DNA of 64,000 nucleotides, taken from contig NZ_QDFI01000019.1 in NCBI RefSeq assembly GCF_003254465.1, positions 1 through 64,000 on the forward strand, given 5' to 3'. The stretch is from Meridianimarinicoccus zhengii. Lineage in GTDB: Bacteria; Pseudomonadota; Alphaproteobacteria; Rhodobacterales; Rhodobacteraceae. Under the pieces are notes generated by a model. It did no database searches. It saw only the letters and a program-made list of their open reading frames with translations, and had not been told where the DNA came from. This document shows, piece by piece, positions 26,516 through 34,822 of the stretch. Position 1 is the stretch's first letter, and every line of letters begins with the position of its first letter. The position numbers and the translations under genes were made by a program.

Positions 26516-26542
26516 TATAGCTTTGGCGCGCCGCGCCGTTTG
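26516..26542 (+). promoter_or_regulatory. sigma-28-like promoter of the NHLP-like gene
   Basis: CTATA, fifteen bases, GCCGTTTG. The -35 box has one change from CTAAA. The 18 bases TTGGCGCGCCGCGCCGTT (26523-26540) are identical to those in the promoter at 59473-59499. The predicted start is near 26549. Confidence 0.6.
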
Positions 26543-26586
26543 AGTGCATGGCAGGGCATCGAGCCGTCACAGCGCGGATCAAGACG

Positions 26587-26991
26587 ATGAAAAGACAGAT
26601 ATCACGCGCGCTGGGGCCGGTCATGACACGCATGGCCGGGGGTCTGCGCACAAACGGCGCCGCCACGGCGGCCGCGTCCATTCCGGCCGACGAACTGGTG
26701 CAGCGCGAAACCCGGCTGCTCAACCGGTCGGAAGTGGCGCGTTTCCTGCCGGACATACTCGGCCGGGCGCTGGCCCGATGCTGGCTCGATACGGCCTTTC
26801 GGGACAGGTTCCTCGCGGACCCGAAAGCTGTGCTGGCCGACTATGCCGTGCATCTGCCCGACGCGTTTTCCATCGCCATCGAGACCGAGGGAACGACCCG
26901 CCCGAAAGTCGTCGTGTACGAAGACGACCCGCGACGCGCGACGCGGACCCGCTTGCTTTACCTGCAGCTCGTCATGATGGCCGGCAAATAG
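26587..26991 (+). CDS. protein with NHLP (nitrile-hydratase-leader)-like domain
   Basis: The 134-residue product has a basic N-terminus, an Ala-rich linker and a C-terminal domain (about 60-115) reading RALARCWLDTAFRDRFLADP then KAVLADYAVHLPDAFSIAIE. This closely follows the NHLP pattern (aW-D-aF---LLadP-aaL---G--lPe). NHLP domains occur in nitrile hydratase alpha subunits and as leaders of ribosomal natural-product precursors. Here there is no catalytic Cys motif and no obvious Gly-Gly core-peptide boundary; the protein ends in a basic, hydrophobic tail. It has its own sigma-28-like promoter. The in-frame ATG at 26548 would lie upstream of the predicted start. Confidence 0.65.
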   Translation: MKRQISRALGPVMTRMAGGLRTNGAATAAASIPADELVQRETRLLNRSEVARFLPDILGRALARCWLDTAFRDRFLADPKAVLADYAVHLPDAFSIAIETEGTTRPKVVVYEDDPRRATRTRLLYLQLVMMAGK

Positions 26992-27003
26992 TGGGCTGGG
27001 GAC

Positions 27004-27019
27004 TGGCATGGTCCTTGCA
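27004..27019 (+). promoter_or_regulatory. sigma-54 promoter of the kinase-like gene
   Basis: TGGCATGGTCCTTGCA: perfect -12 box, one change in the -24 box, correct spacing. The predicted start near 27030 lies 53 bases before the first ATG of the kinase-like gene. Confidence 0.7.
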
Positions 27020-27082
27020 GAACTGCGCCGGGTGCGGTGATCGACAGTCGCTTGCCCCCGTGGTTCCCGGTGCGAGACTGCC

Positions 27083-28903
27083 ATGCTGCATGAATCGGTG
27101 TTGCCCTTCGTGTCCCGCCTTGGAGTACGGGCAGGGATGACCGCGCGCGCGGGCAAACGCCCGTCGAGGCGCGGCCTGATACCCGGCATGTCCGGCGGGG
27201 CGATCTACCTTGCCGGTTGCGGCGTCATCGGCACGTGGTCGGTCCTGTCGCCGGTCCCGATCCCCGCGGTCGCCATTGCGGTGATGCTGGGGCTTGCGAT
27301 GCTGCCCGCGCGGCATCTTTGGCTGGTCGCGTTCGCGGTTGCCGCGCTGCTCTGGCCCGACCTCGCGCCCCTGTCTGCCGGACGTATCGGAGAGATCGAA
27401 CCGCAACTCCTGCGCGTGGCCCTCGCGGCGGAGGTCGGGCTTGTGCTGGGCCTTTCACTCGGCATGGCGCTGCGGCAGTATCGTACCTGCGGGGGGCAGG
27501 CACTGACGGTCGCAGCCTGCGCGGCACTTGCGACATTCGCGGCCGGCGCCCTCGCACCGGTGGCAGAGGCACATCTGGCCGCCATGCTGGGCATCGCCGC
27601 CGACCCTGCCCTGCCGTTGGATCGCGCGGGGTGGCTCCGTCATGCGGCTGAACAGGCGCGTCTTGCCTGTGCCGTTGCCGGTCTCGTGCTGGTGTTCGGG
27701 TGGTCCACGGAAAGGCCAGACGCGACCCCGCTTGTCGCGCGCGCGCCAAGGACGAGACCCGCAATCGCGGTGCTTCCGGCCACGACCGAAACCGAAACCC
27801 GGCCAGACGCACCGGGCGACGGCGCTGTCCCGCCTGTCGACCGCGCGGACCCGGACCTGTTCGATGCGCCCGCCCCCGCCGCTGCGCCGCCCGCCCCCGT
27901 GCCGTCCGCAGACCCGGCCCCGCCCGCCGCGACCGGTCTGCCGGATGCCGGGCTGCCGGTGCGCTATCGGCCCCTCGTTCCGGCGCAACTGCTGGAGGAA
28001 TTGAAGGCGCGCTTCGATGCCCAGGCCGCGCAGGCCGGGGTGGAGATCGAGATCCGCGTGGGGAACGGGGCCTTCGATCCGGTCGCGGGGGATCTGCATC
28101 GTCTGCGGGCGATCCTCGACAATCTCGTGCGCAATGCGCTGGACCATGCCGGGTGCGGTTGCCTGACGCTCAGCTACGGGCGGGCTGCGGGCCAATCGCC
28201 GTGCCTCGGCATCTGGACGGTTGCGGATGACGGTTGCGGGTATCCGCCCGCCCTGGCCGCCGTGCCGGAGCTTTCGACAGAATTCGGTCTGGGGCTTGCC
28301 ATCGTCCGCGCTGCGGTCGCCACCCTGGATGGCACGCTGCAGGTATCGACCCGGCCGGGACATGGAACGTCTGTCGAGGCCCGTCTGCCTGAAACGCATG
28401 CCGCTGCGGCTCCGCCGGACGGGGCAGGGCGCGTCCTCGCCTATCTGGTCCGCGATGCAAAGGGCCGCGCACAACTCAGCAGAGCGCCGGTTGCTCAATG
28501 TCCCGCCGCGCGGGCGCATGTCATGCTCGTGGACGACAATCCGACCCTGCGCAACGTCGCCGGGGCCATGCTTGGCAAGATCTTCGGCGAGGTCACGCTG
28601 GCAGGCGATGCCGTGACGGCCTTGTCCTGCTTCCGGACCCGGAGACCGGATCTCGTGCTGGTGGACCTGGTGATGCCGGGCACCGGCGGCGACGTGCTGA
28701 CGACGGCCCTGCGCCGTACCGATCCGGACCTGCCGATCGTCGGACTGCTGGCCGCGCCGAACGCGGCGGAGACGCGCCGCATGACCGAAGCCGGCGCGAA
28801 CGAGGTCGTGGTGAAACCGCTCGGCCGGGCCCTGATCACAGGTCTCGTCCAGCGCCATCTGCCGGACGCGTCGGATCGGGCGGACCGGCGCACGAACGCC
28901 TGA
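27083..28903 (+). CDS. membrane HATPase-receiver hybrid without phospho-His domain
   Basis: The 606-residue product has about five to six membrane segments in residues 40-215 and a Pro/Ala/Asp-rich linker (about 225-290). An HATPase domain follows (N box LDNLVRNALDHAG, G1 DDGCGYP, G2 FGLGLAIVRA), then a C-terminal receiver (VDDNPT, LVLVDLVMPG, VVVKPLG). No HisKA/DHp helix pair or H box lies before the ATPase, so it cannot act as an ordinary hybrid kinase by itself. The receiver lacks the usual Thr/Ser switch residue (GLLAAP). It is driven by a sigma-54 promoter inside a flagellar cluster. An ATG at 27137 is an alternative start. Confidence 0.75.
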   Translation: MLHESVLPFVSRLGVRAGMTARAGKRPSRRGLIPGMSGGAIYLAGCGVIGTWSVLSPVPIPAVAIAVMLGLAMLPARHLWLVAFAVAALLWPDLAPLSAGRIGEIEPQLLRVALAAEVGLVLGLSLGMALRQYRTCGGQALTVAACAALATFAAGALAPVAEAHLAAMLGIAADPALPLDRAGWLRHAAEQARLACAVAGLVLVFGWSTERPDATPLVARAPRTRPAIAVLPATTETETRPDAPGDGAVPPVDRADPDLFDAPAPAAAPPAPVPSADPAPPAATGLPDAGLPVRYRPLVPAQLLEELKARFDAQAAQAGVEIEIRVGNGAFDPVAGDLHRLRAILDNLVRNALDHAGCGCLTLSYGRAAGQSPCLGIWTVADDGCGYPPALAAVPELSTEFGLGLAIVRAAVATLDGTLQVSTRPGHGTSVEARLPETHAAAAPPDGAGRVLAYLVRDAKGRAQLSRAPVAQCPAARAHVMLVDDNPTLRNVAGAMLGKIFGEVTLAGDAVTALSCFRTRRPDLVLVDLVMPGTGGDVLTTALRRTDPDLPIVGLLAAPNAAETRRMTEAGANEVVVKPLGRALITGLVQRHLPDASDRADRRTNA

Positions 28904-28947
28904 CGCCGCGCGGGCCCTGGGGCCACGCGACTTGCGGTGCCTGCCGG

Positions 28948-29241
28948 TCAGCCGATCATGTCGTGATAGCTTTCGAACAGGCTGTCGGCGATCCGGTCGA
29001 CGTTGATCGGATAGTTGCCGTCGGCGATTTCCGCCTTGATCCGCTTCACGGTATCAAGGTCGAAGGGCGGGCCGGCATCCATGCCCTTGGGAAACTGTCC
29101 GGCCGCCTTGCTCAGGCTGACCTCTTCTGATGCGAGGGCCGCATTCGGTCCGGGCGCGGCCCGTGTCGGTCTTGTCGTGGGCGTGTCGGTGTCGATCTTG
29201 ACAAGTCGCGCACGCCCCGCCGCGGAAATTTGGTCCACCAT
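28948..29241 (-). CDS. flgM: anti-sigma-28 factor FlgM
   Basis: FlgM holds FliA inactive until the hook is complete and it is exported. The 97-residue product has a disordered Pro/Thr-rich N-terminal half and the conserved C-terminal sigma-binding half (FDLDTVKRIKAEIADGNYPINVDRIADSLFESY). ATG with AGGAG upstream, 36 bases after flgA. A CTAAA-N15-GTCGTATC element at 29264-29291 could be a FliA promoter giving feedback, though its -10 box is imperfect. Confidence 0.92.
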   Translation of the reverse strand: MVDQISAAGRARLVKIDTDTPTTRPTRAAPGPNAALASEEVSLSKAAGQFPKGMDAGPPFDLDTVKRIKAEIADGNYPINVDRIADSLFESYHDMIG

Positions 29242-29263
29242 AGCACGCTCCTATTTGCCTACC

Positions 29264-29291
29264 GATACGACAGCACGTCAGTTCAGTTTAG
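29264..29291 (-). promoter_or_regulatory. possible sigma-28 promoter of flgM
   Basis: Minus-strand CTAAA, fifteen bases, GTCGTATC. The -35 box and spacing fit the other sites, while the -10 box matches GCCGTT in four of six positions. It overlaps the end of flgA. Confidence 0.35.
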
Positions 29292-30006
29292 CGGATACGC
29301 CAACTTTATTCCGCTCGAGGACATAGGCATTGACGATGCGGCCCGATGCGCGGTTGCGCACGTCGATCAGGTCGCCGCGCTGGCCGTTCTGCATGGCTTC
29401 GCCCGGCGCGATCACCTGAACGGCGCCGCCTTCGAAGGCGATGGCGACCGGCGTGCCCGCGACGATCAGCCAGTCCTGTTCAAGATGCCTTGCCAGCACA
29501 ACATGGCCATCGCCCAACCCCACCTTGAGCCGCCGCCCGATCACATCCGCCGTGTTGCCGAAACCGCCGGTCCCCGCTGCGGCACTGGCTGGCGAAAGGG
29601 CCACATGCTCCGGCGCGATGACGGCGCCCGCAGCAAGACTGACGGTCAGCGTCGCCATCAGCGGGCCGTCCGGCGTGATCTCGACGGGGGTCGCGGGCAG
29701 CGGGTCGGGGGCGATGCCGGTGCGCAGGGCGCGGGACCATGCCGACGGTGCGGAGCACGACATCTCGACGGTGGTCCAGGTGCCGCCCCGCGGCGCGATG
29801 CGGGGCGTGTGACCGCAGGGAGGATAGTGGCGCGCCGCGGAAATCGTGGGGTCCGCTGCAAGCCCGTGTGCGGCAAGCGCCGCGGCCACCAGTTTCCGGG
29901 CCTCGGCGCCCGAGACCCCGGCGCTGTAATCGGATGCCGCGACCGGCGCCGCGGCCAGTGCCGCCGCGCAGACAAGCGCCGACCGGAACCTGCGCGCGCG
30001 GCCCAT
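29278..30006 (-). CDS. flgA: P-ring assembly chaperone FlgA
   Basis: FlgA is a periplasmic chaperone for FlgI. The 242-residue product has a signal peptide (to about residue 25). Its C-terminal SAF/ChapFlgA domain shows GAVIAPEHVALSPA, IGRRLKVGLGDGHVVLARHLE and GTPVAIAFEGGAVQVIAPGEAMQNGQRGD. The ATG at 30006 overlaps the flgT stop region. The TTG two codons earlier is less likely. Confidence 0.93.
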   Translation of the reverse strand: MGRARRFRSALVCAAALAAAPVAASDYSAGVSGAEARKLVAAALAAHGLAADPTISAARHYPPCGHTPRIAPRGGTWTTVEMSCSAPSAWSRALRTGIAPDPLPATPVEITPDGPLMATLTVSLAAGAVIAPEHVALSPASAAAGTGGFGNTADVIGRRLKVGLGDGHVVLARHLEQDWLIVAGTPVAIAFEGGAVQVIAPGEAMQNGQRGDLIDVRNRASGRIVNAYVLERNKVGVSAKLN

Positions 30007-30008
30007 GT

Positions 30009-31109
30009 TCAAAGCCCCGCGTCGAGAAATTCGACCCGGATACCGCGCAGGGCCGCCGGGTGCGCCACGGGATCGAGCGGCTTCAGGGTCACGCTGTCGC
30101 GGCCAAGCGCCACGACATCGAGAAAGCCGAAGCCCTTGTCCTCGTCCATGATGACCGCAAGTGCGCCGGTGCGCAGCCCGTGGCGCGTGCCCACCGGCGC
30201 CGTGATCGTGTCACCGGCAACCTCCAGCCGCGCTTCCGGGGGGCGGCAGGTCTGTTCGCGCAACAGCGCGTCGAGTTCGCTCTCGACACCGCGCGCGAGA
30301 TCGGCCTCGGCCACGGCGCGGGGGCGGCCTGTGAACTGGCTGACGCTGTTCAGCCGGGGCACAGTGGTTTCATTGGCCACGACCCGGCGCGACACGCGGC
30401 CCGTGCCTTCGGTGAAGCGCAGCTCGGTCTGCATCGTGACCGTCTGGCCGCTGGCGCGCAGGTCGATCGCCACCTCGAAGGCGGTATCGCCGCCGCGCTG
30501 GTCGATCACCCCTTGGGTCAACGCGGTATAGTCGAACCCCGCCGGTACGCCCGAACCGGCGGTTGGCCGCGGCCTGTCGGTGACGCGGTCGAGATCGGTC
30601 GCCGGGTTCCGGTCGAGCTGATCGACCAGCCGTCCAGCAAGCGCCTGGGCGAAGGCCGCCGACCAGGCGGGTGCCGTAGGGGCGAGATGGAGAGAGGGCG
30701 CATAGGCGGTCACCACGAGCTTGCGCGTGGTCCCGCAGTCCAGCGGCGATGCCGGGCCGACCTTGGCGCGGATGCGCACCTTCCAGAACGCTCCGTCCCG
30801 CTGCGCCCCGAGGATCTGATGCTGCAGGATGCGCCCGCGCGGGCGCAGGATCGCCAGATCCGCCGTGATGACGCCGCGGTCCATCGCCGTGTAGCCGCGC
30901 AGCTCTGCACCGCCGGTCAGCGCCGCCGTCAGCAGCGCGTCGGCCAGCGCCCGTCGGCGCGCCGCGTCGTCGTCCCCGGCAGTCTTCACGGCGGCAATGC
31001 CCGTCACACGCACCCAGATCGTCGGATCCGCGGCGCCGGCCGGCAGACCGCCGACCGCGACCAGGAACACCAGCAGCGCCATGCGTGCGAGAATCCAGAT
31101 CGGGGCCAT
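30009..31109 (-). CDS. flgT: flagellar H-ring protein FlgT
   Basis: The 366-residue product has a signal peptide (to about 26). An N-terminal domain starts with WVRVTGIAAVKTAGDDDAARRRALADAL, a middle domain follows, and the C-terminal beta domain ends in DVVALGRDSVTLKPLDPV. This three-domain layout is that of FlgT, which forms the H ring around the basal body in Vibrio. A distant FlgT in R. sphaeroides is reported to contact MotB and FliL and to be needed for rotation. It lies in a flgP-flgT-flgA-flgM operon. Confidence 0.8.
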   Translation of the reverse strand: MAPIWILARMALLVFLVAVGGLPAGAADPTIWVRVTGIAAVKTAGDDDAARRRALADALLTAALTGGAELRGYTAMDRGVITADLAILRPRGRILQHQILGAQRDGAFWKVRIRAKVGPASPLDCGTTRKLVVTAYAPSLHLAPTAPAWSAAFAQALAGRLVDQLDRNPATDLDRVTDRPRPTAGSGVPAGFDYTALTQGVIDQRGGDTAFEVAIDLRASGQTVTMQTELRFTEGTGRVSRRVVANETTVPRLNSVSQFTGRPRAVAEADLARGVESELDALLREQTCRPPEARLEVAGDTITAPVGTRHGLRTGALAVIMDEDKGFGFLDVVALGRDSVTLKPLDPVAHPAALRGIRVEFLDAGL

Positions 31110-31115
31110 GCGTCG

Positions 31116-31652
31116 TTACCTCCGCGCCGCGCGCGCGATATAGCGCACCGTGTCGGGGGACAGGGCAAGAACGACCTCGAAACTGTCGCTCCCCTTGGGG
31201 GTGATCCGCACCGTGCGGGCGCCGCGGATTTCTCCGTCGACCACGCCGCGCAGGACATCGTCGTGCACGACCGCATCGCGCACCGTGGTCTGTCCGGATA
31301 CATGCAGACCGTGCACCTGTTCGGTCAGGTCTCGCATCGCGTCCAGCCGGGCGGCGCGGATCGCAAGAATGCGTTTCTGATTCAGCGACTTGCCGGGTTG
31401 CCGCGCGACCTGCGCAAAGCCCAGTCCCTGCAATTCGACGACGACCGAACGCGCCTGCGACACCACGGTCGCCGTGCCGGGACGTGGCGACACGCTGTCG
31501 AGATCGTCCTTCATCGCAGCCAGCTGGCGGGTCTGCGGATCGGCCCCAATCGGCAGGGCGCTGGTCGCGGGCTGGTGCATCGGCATGCACCCTGCGGCCA
31601 GCAACACCAGACCGAGCAGGGAAGACGGTCCGGCAATTCGGCGTGTGGACAT
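31116..31652 (-). CDS. flgP: flagellar outer-membrane lipoprotein FlgP
   Basis: The 178-residue product begins with a lipoprotein signal ending in LAAGC (Cys22). It contains the LPP20-type domain seen in FlgP (LNQKRILAIRAARLDAMRDLTEQVHGLHVSGQTTV region). In Vibrio and Campylobacter FlgP builds rings at the outer membrane around the motor. With FlgT next to it, it supports an H-ring-like disc in this flagellum. ATG with GGAG upstream. It is the first gene behind a sigma-54 promoter at 31713-31728. Confidence 0.8.
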   Translation of the reverse strand: MSTRRIAGPSSLLGLVLLAAGCMPMHQPATSALPIGADPQTRQLAAMKDDLDSVSPRPGTATVVSQARSVVVELQGLGFAQVARQPGKSLNQKRILAIRAARLDAMRDLTEQVHGLHVSGQTTVRDAVVHDDVLRGVVDGEIRGARTVRITPKGSDSFEVVLALSPDTVRYIARAARR

Positions 31653-31712
31653 GGGCACTCCATCGCTGGGGACACGGCAAGGGCCGGGACCCGTGTGGTT
31701 CGCGCACCTGCC

Positions 31713-31728
31713 AGCAAATAGTGTGCCA
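31713..31728 (-). promoter_or_regulatory. sigma-54 promoter of flgP-flgT-flgA
   Basis: The minus-strand sequence TGGCACACTATTTGCT has a perfect -24 box and an intact -12 GC at the right spacing. The predicted start near 31702 is 50 bases before flgP. It is back-to-back with the flhA promoter, with 41 bases between the two -24 boxes. Confidence 0.85.
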
Positions 31729-31769
31729 TGCCCGGCAGACGGTCGGATTTTGCCGGTTCCGGGCCGGGC

Positions 31770-31785
31770 TGGCACGCCCCTTGCT
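31770..31785 (+). promoter_or_regulatory. sigma-54 promoter of flhA-fliA
   Basis: TGGCACGCCCCTTGCT matches consensus at every strongly conserved position. The predicted start near 31796 is 74 bases before flhA. R. sphaeroides has a similar divergent flhA-flgA promoter pair. Confidence 0.85.
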
Positions 31786-31869
31786 ACGATCACGCTACCC
31801 TCGGCCGCCATCCGCCGGGGCGGCACATCCGTGCAGTCCACACAGCGGCTTTCGCCTGGAGACCCGACC

Positions 31870-33996
31870 ATGACGGCAATGACGGCACCGGCCATCCGTC
31901 GACACAATCCCGGCGGGGCGTTGATGCCGGTGGGAATCCTCGCCATCGTGGCGATGATGGTGCTGCCGTTGCCCGCGGTCCTGCTCGACGGCTTCTTCGT
32001 GCTGAACATCCTCGTGTCGCTGCTGGTGCTGATGGTCGCGATGCACAGCTACCGGCCGCTCGATTTCTCCAGCTTCCCCAGCGTTCTGCTGATCGCCACG
32101 GTGCTGCGGCTGGCACTGAACGTCGCGTCCACGCGCATCGTGCTGAGCGACGGCCACACGGGCAGCGACGCCGCGGGCCGGGTGATCGAGGCGTTCGGGC
32201 AATTCGTGATCGCGGGCAATTTCGCCGTCGGGATCTTCGTGTTCGCCATCCTCGTCATCATCAACCTCGTCGTCATCACCAAGGGTGCGGGCCGGGTGTC
32301 CGAAGTGTCCGCACGCTTCACGCTGGACGCGATGCCGGGCAAGCAGATGGCCATCGACGCGGACCTGAACGCCGGCATCCTGACCCCGGAAGAGGCCAAG
32401 GCCCGCCGGGCCGAGGTCGCCGAGGAGGCCGATTTCTACGGATCGATGGACGGTGCGTCGAAATTCGTGAAGGGCGACGCGGTCGCGGGCATCCTGATCC
32501 TGCTCGTGAACATCCTTGGCGGCATGATCATCGGCACGAGCCAGCACGGCATGTCGCTGGGCGACGCCGCGCAGGCCTATGTGCTTCTGTCGATCGGCGA
32601 TGGCCTTGTCGCGCAGATCCCGTCGCTCCTGCTGTCCATCGCGACTGCGATCATCGTGACGCGGGTGTCGTCGACCCACGACATGGCCGGCCATATCGGG
32701 GAGCAGATGGTGCTTCCGCGCGCGTGGATTCCCGCCGCGGCGGTGCTTGGCATCCTCGGGCTGGTTCCGGGGATGCCGACGCTGCTTTTTCTTGTCGCCG
32801 CCACGGCCGCCGGGGCGGTCGCGTGGTTCGCGGTGCGAAAGGCCGCGGCATCGGGAACGGGGGACGGGACCGCCGGCGCGGACACGCAGGACACCGACCA
32901 GCCGGGCAAGGCCCGTGCGCCGGAAGCGATCGTCGCCGAGGACGTCACCGACTATTCGCCCATCTCGATCCAGATCGGGTATGGCCTGATCGGGTTGATC
33001 GATGGCGGCACGGGGTCGAGCCTCATTTCCCGCATCACGTCGATCCGGCGGGACGTATCGCGGGACATGGGGTTCGTCGTGCCCGGCGTGCGCATCCGCG
33101 ACGACCTGTCGATGCCCTCGGGCCAGTACCGCATCCGCATCGGGCGCACCATCGTCGCCGAGGATGTCGTGCATCCCGACCGCAAGCTCGCCCTGCCGGG
33201 GGGGCTGTCGCAGCGCAAGCTCAAAGGACTGGCGGTCAAGGACCCCAGCTTCGGGCTGGATGCGGTCTGGATCCTGCCCCACCAGCAGGCCGAAGCCGAG
33301 GCGGACGATCATGTCGTCGTCGAGCCCGACAGCGTTGTCGCCACGCATCTGAGCCAGATCCTGTACCGGAACGCGGCGGACCTGCTGGGACCGGACGATG
33401 TCGAGGCGCTGCTGGAGAACCTCGAACGGCTCAGCCCGACGTTGGTGCAATCGGTCGTGCCGAAACTTGTTCCACTGCATGTGCTGACGTCGGTTCTGCG
33501 GACGCTGCTGGCCGACCGTATCCCGATCAGCGACCTGCGGCGCATTCTCGAGGGGCTGTCGGAAATGGCCGGGCGGAACCTGACGTCGCAGGACATGGCC
33601 GAGGCGCTGCGCCCCGCACTGGCCCCGCTGCTGATCCAGCAGATCATCCCGCTGAACCAGCCGCTGCCTCTGGTCACGCTGGCCCCGGAACTGGAGCAGA
33701 TCCTGATCCGGGCGCGCCAGCAGGCCGGAAACGGGCCGCTCGTGATCGACATGCCGCTGGCGCAGTCGATGCTGCGTCATCTCAACAGCGTGTCGGAAGA
33801 TCTGGTCGCCCAGGGCAAGCAGCCGCTGATCGTCGTGTCCGCCCAGCTCCGCAGGGCCTTCGCCGCGTATCTGCGCGCGCAGGGCGACGACAGCATCGTT
33901 CTTGCGGTCAACGAACTTCCGGACAACCGCCGGATCGAAATCGTGGCAACCCTGGGCGAGAACGCGGCGCCGCAAACGCTGGCGGCGGGGACATGA
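31870..33996 (+). CDS. flhA: flagellar export gate protein FlhA
   Basis: FlhA is the major export-gate protein and docks chaperone-substrate complexes. The 708-residue product has eight membrane segments in residues 18-310. The FHIPEP-type linker follows, with motifs such as FVVITKGAGRVSEVSARFTLDAMPGKQMAIDADLNAG (core: GKQMAIDADLNAG). A large cytoplasmic domain ends at about residue 700. Length is normal. Its stop overlaps a mini-ORF that leads into fliA. Confidence 0.97.
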   Translation: MTAMTAPAIRRHNPGGALMPVGILAIVAMMVLPLPAVLLDGFFVLNILVSLLVLMVAMHSYRPLDFSSFPSVLLIATVLRLALNVASTRIVLSDGHTGSDAAGRVIEAFGQFVIAGNFAVGIFVFAILVIINLVVITKGAGRVSEVSARFTLDAMPGKQMAIDADLNAGILTPEEAKARRAEVAEEADFYGSMDGASKFVKGDAVAGILILLVNILGGMIIGTSQHGMSLGDAAQAYVLLSIGDGLVAQIPSLLLSIATAIIVTRVSSTHDMAGHIGEQMVLPRAWIPAAAVLGILGLVPGMPTLLFLVAATAAGAVAWFAVRKAAASGTGDGTAGADTQDTDQPGKARAPEAIVAEDVTDYSPISIQIGYGLIGLIDGGTGSSLISRITSIRRDVSRDMGFVVPGVRIRDDLSMPSGQYRIRIGRTIVAEDVVHPDRKLALPGGLSQRKLKGLAVKDPSFGLDAVWILPHQQAEAEADDHVVVEPDSVVATHLSQILYRNAADLLGPDDVEALLENLERLSPTLVQSVVPKLVPLHVLTSVLRTLLADRIPISDLRRILEGLSEMAGRNLTSQDMAEALRPALAPLLIQQIIPLNQPLPLVTLAPELEQILIRARQQAGNGPLVIDMPLAQSMLRHLNSVSEDLVAQGKQPLIVVSAQLRRAFAAYLRAQGDDSIVLAVNELPDNRRIEIVATLGENAAPQTLAAGT

Positions 33997-34058
33997 CCAT
34001 GCAGCGCCGTGCGGGGCAGGCCGCCGACCGTTTCGACACCGGAAGGGCCGTGTCATGA
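33993..34058 (+). CDS. 21-codon mini-ORF linking flhA to fliA
   Basis: This frame opens with an ATG that overlaps the flhA TGA (ATGA) and closes with a TGA that overlaps the fliA ATG (ATGA). The peptide (MTMQRRAGQAADRFDTGRAVS without its last residues is already most of it) has no recognisable feature. It would let ribosomes leaving flhA reach fliA by two coupled re-initiations. It may be a translational relay rather than a functional peptide. Confidence 0.4.
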   Translation: MTMQRRAGQAADRFDTGRAVS

Positions 34059-34765
34059 TCGCGCCACGGTGTTACAGGGAACAGTCCCCTTGCCCAGACA
34101 AGCTGGTCGAGGATCACGTCGAGATCGTGCGCCGGCTGGCCTGGCATTTCCACGGTCGCGTGGGGCGCTTCATCGAGATCGACGACCTGTTGCAGGCGGG
34201 ATACCTCGGGCTGATCGATGCCAGCCGTCGCTACACGGCGCAGGAGGGAGCCAGTTTCGCGGGCTATGCCGGCATTCGCGTGCGCGGTGCCATCATCGAC
34301 TTCCTGCGGCGCAATTCCAACCTCTGCCGGTCGACAATCGCGATGCAGAAGCGCATCAAGGCCGCCGAACAGGAGCTTGAAGGGCGCCTGATGCGGCGCG
34401 CGGAAACCCACGAGGTGGCCGCCCATCTGGGCATGACGTTGACCGAGCTGTCGGACTGGCGGGCGCAGTTCGAAGCGAACCAGACCCGTTCGCTGGACGA
34501 GGTCTATTCCGACCATTCCATCCTGTTCCAGGATCACGCCCGGTCAGCCGAGGACACGACCCAGTTCAACGAGATGCGCGACCTGTTGCGCGACGCGCTG
34601 AAGACGCTGCCGAAGCGCGAGGCGCTCGTGCTGCAACTGTACTACGTCGAAGAACTGAACGTGTACGAGGTCGCCGCGATACTCGATGTCACGACGGGCA
34701 GGGTATCCCAGATCAAGAAAGCCGCGATCGAACGTCTGCGTGCGCAGCTGATGGACAAGGTCTGA
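34055..34765 (+). CDS. fliA: flagellar sigma factor FliA (sigma-28)
   Basis: FliA directs late flagellar genes. The 236-residue product has region 2 (FIEIDDLLQAGYLGLIDASRRY; YAGIRVRGAIIDFLR), region 3 and region 4 with the recognition helix (YEVAAILDVTTGRVSQIKKAAIERLR). Length is normal for the family. It shares the flhA operon and its sigma-54 promoter. FlgM, its antagonist, is encoded at 28948-29241. Confidence 0.96.
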   Translation: MIAPRCYREQSPCPDKLVEDHVEIVRRLAWHFHGRVGRFIEIDDLLQAGYLGLIDASRRYTAQEGASFAGYAGIRVRGAIIDFLRRNSNLCRSTIAMQKRIKAAEQELEGRLMRRAETHEVAAHLGMTLTELSDWRAQFEANQTRSLDEVYSDHSILFQDHARSAEDTTQFNEMRDLLRDALKTLPKREALVLQLYYVEELNVYEVAAILDVTTGRVSQIKKAAIERLRAQLMDKV

Positions 34766-34822
34766 GCAACGGGGCCGATCGCGTGCCCTCATGCGCAGGC
34801 ATCGGCAGGGCTGCATTCGCAG

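Noticed and set aside
31795-34056. 753-codon minus-strand frame opposite flhA
   Set aside because: Translation is rich in Arg, His and Gln with no domain, and it mirrors flhA exactly.
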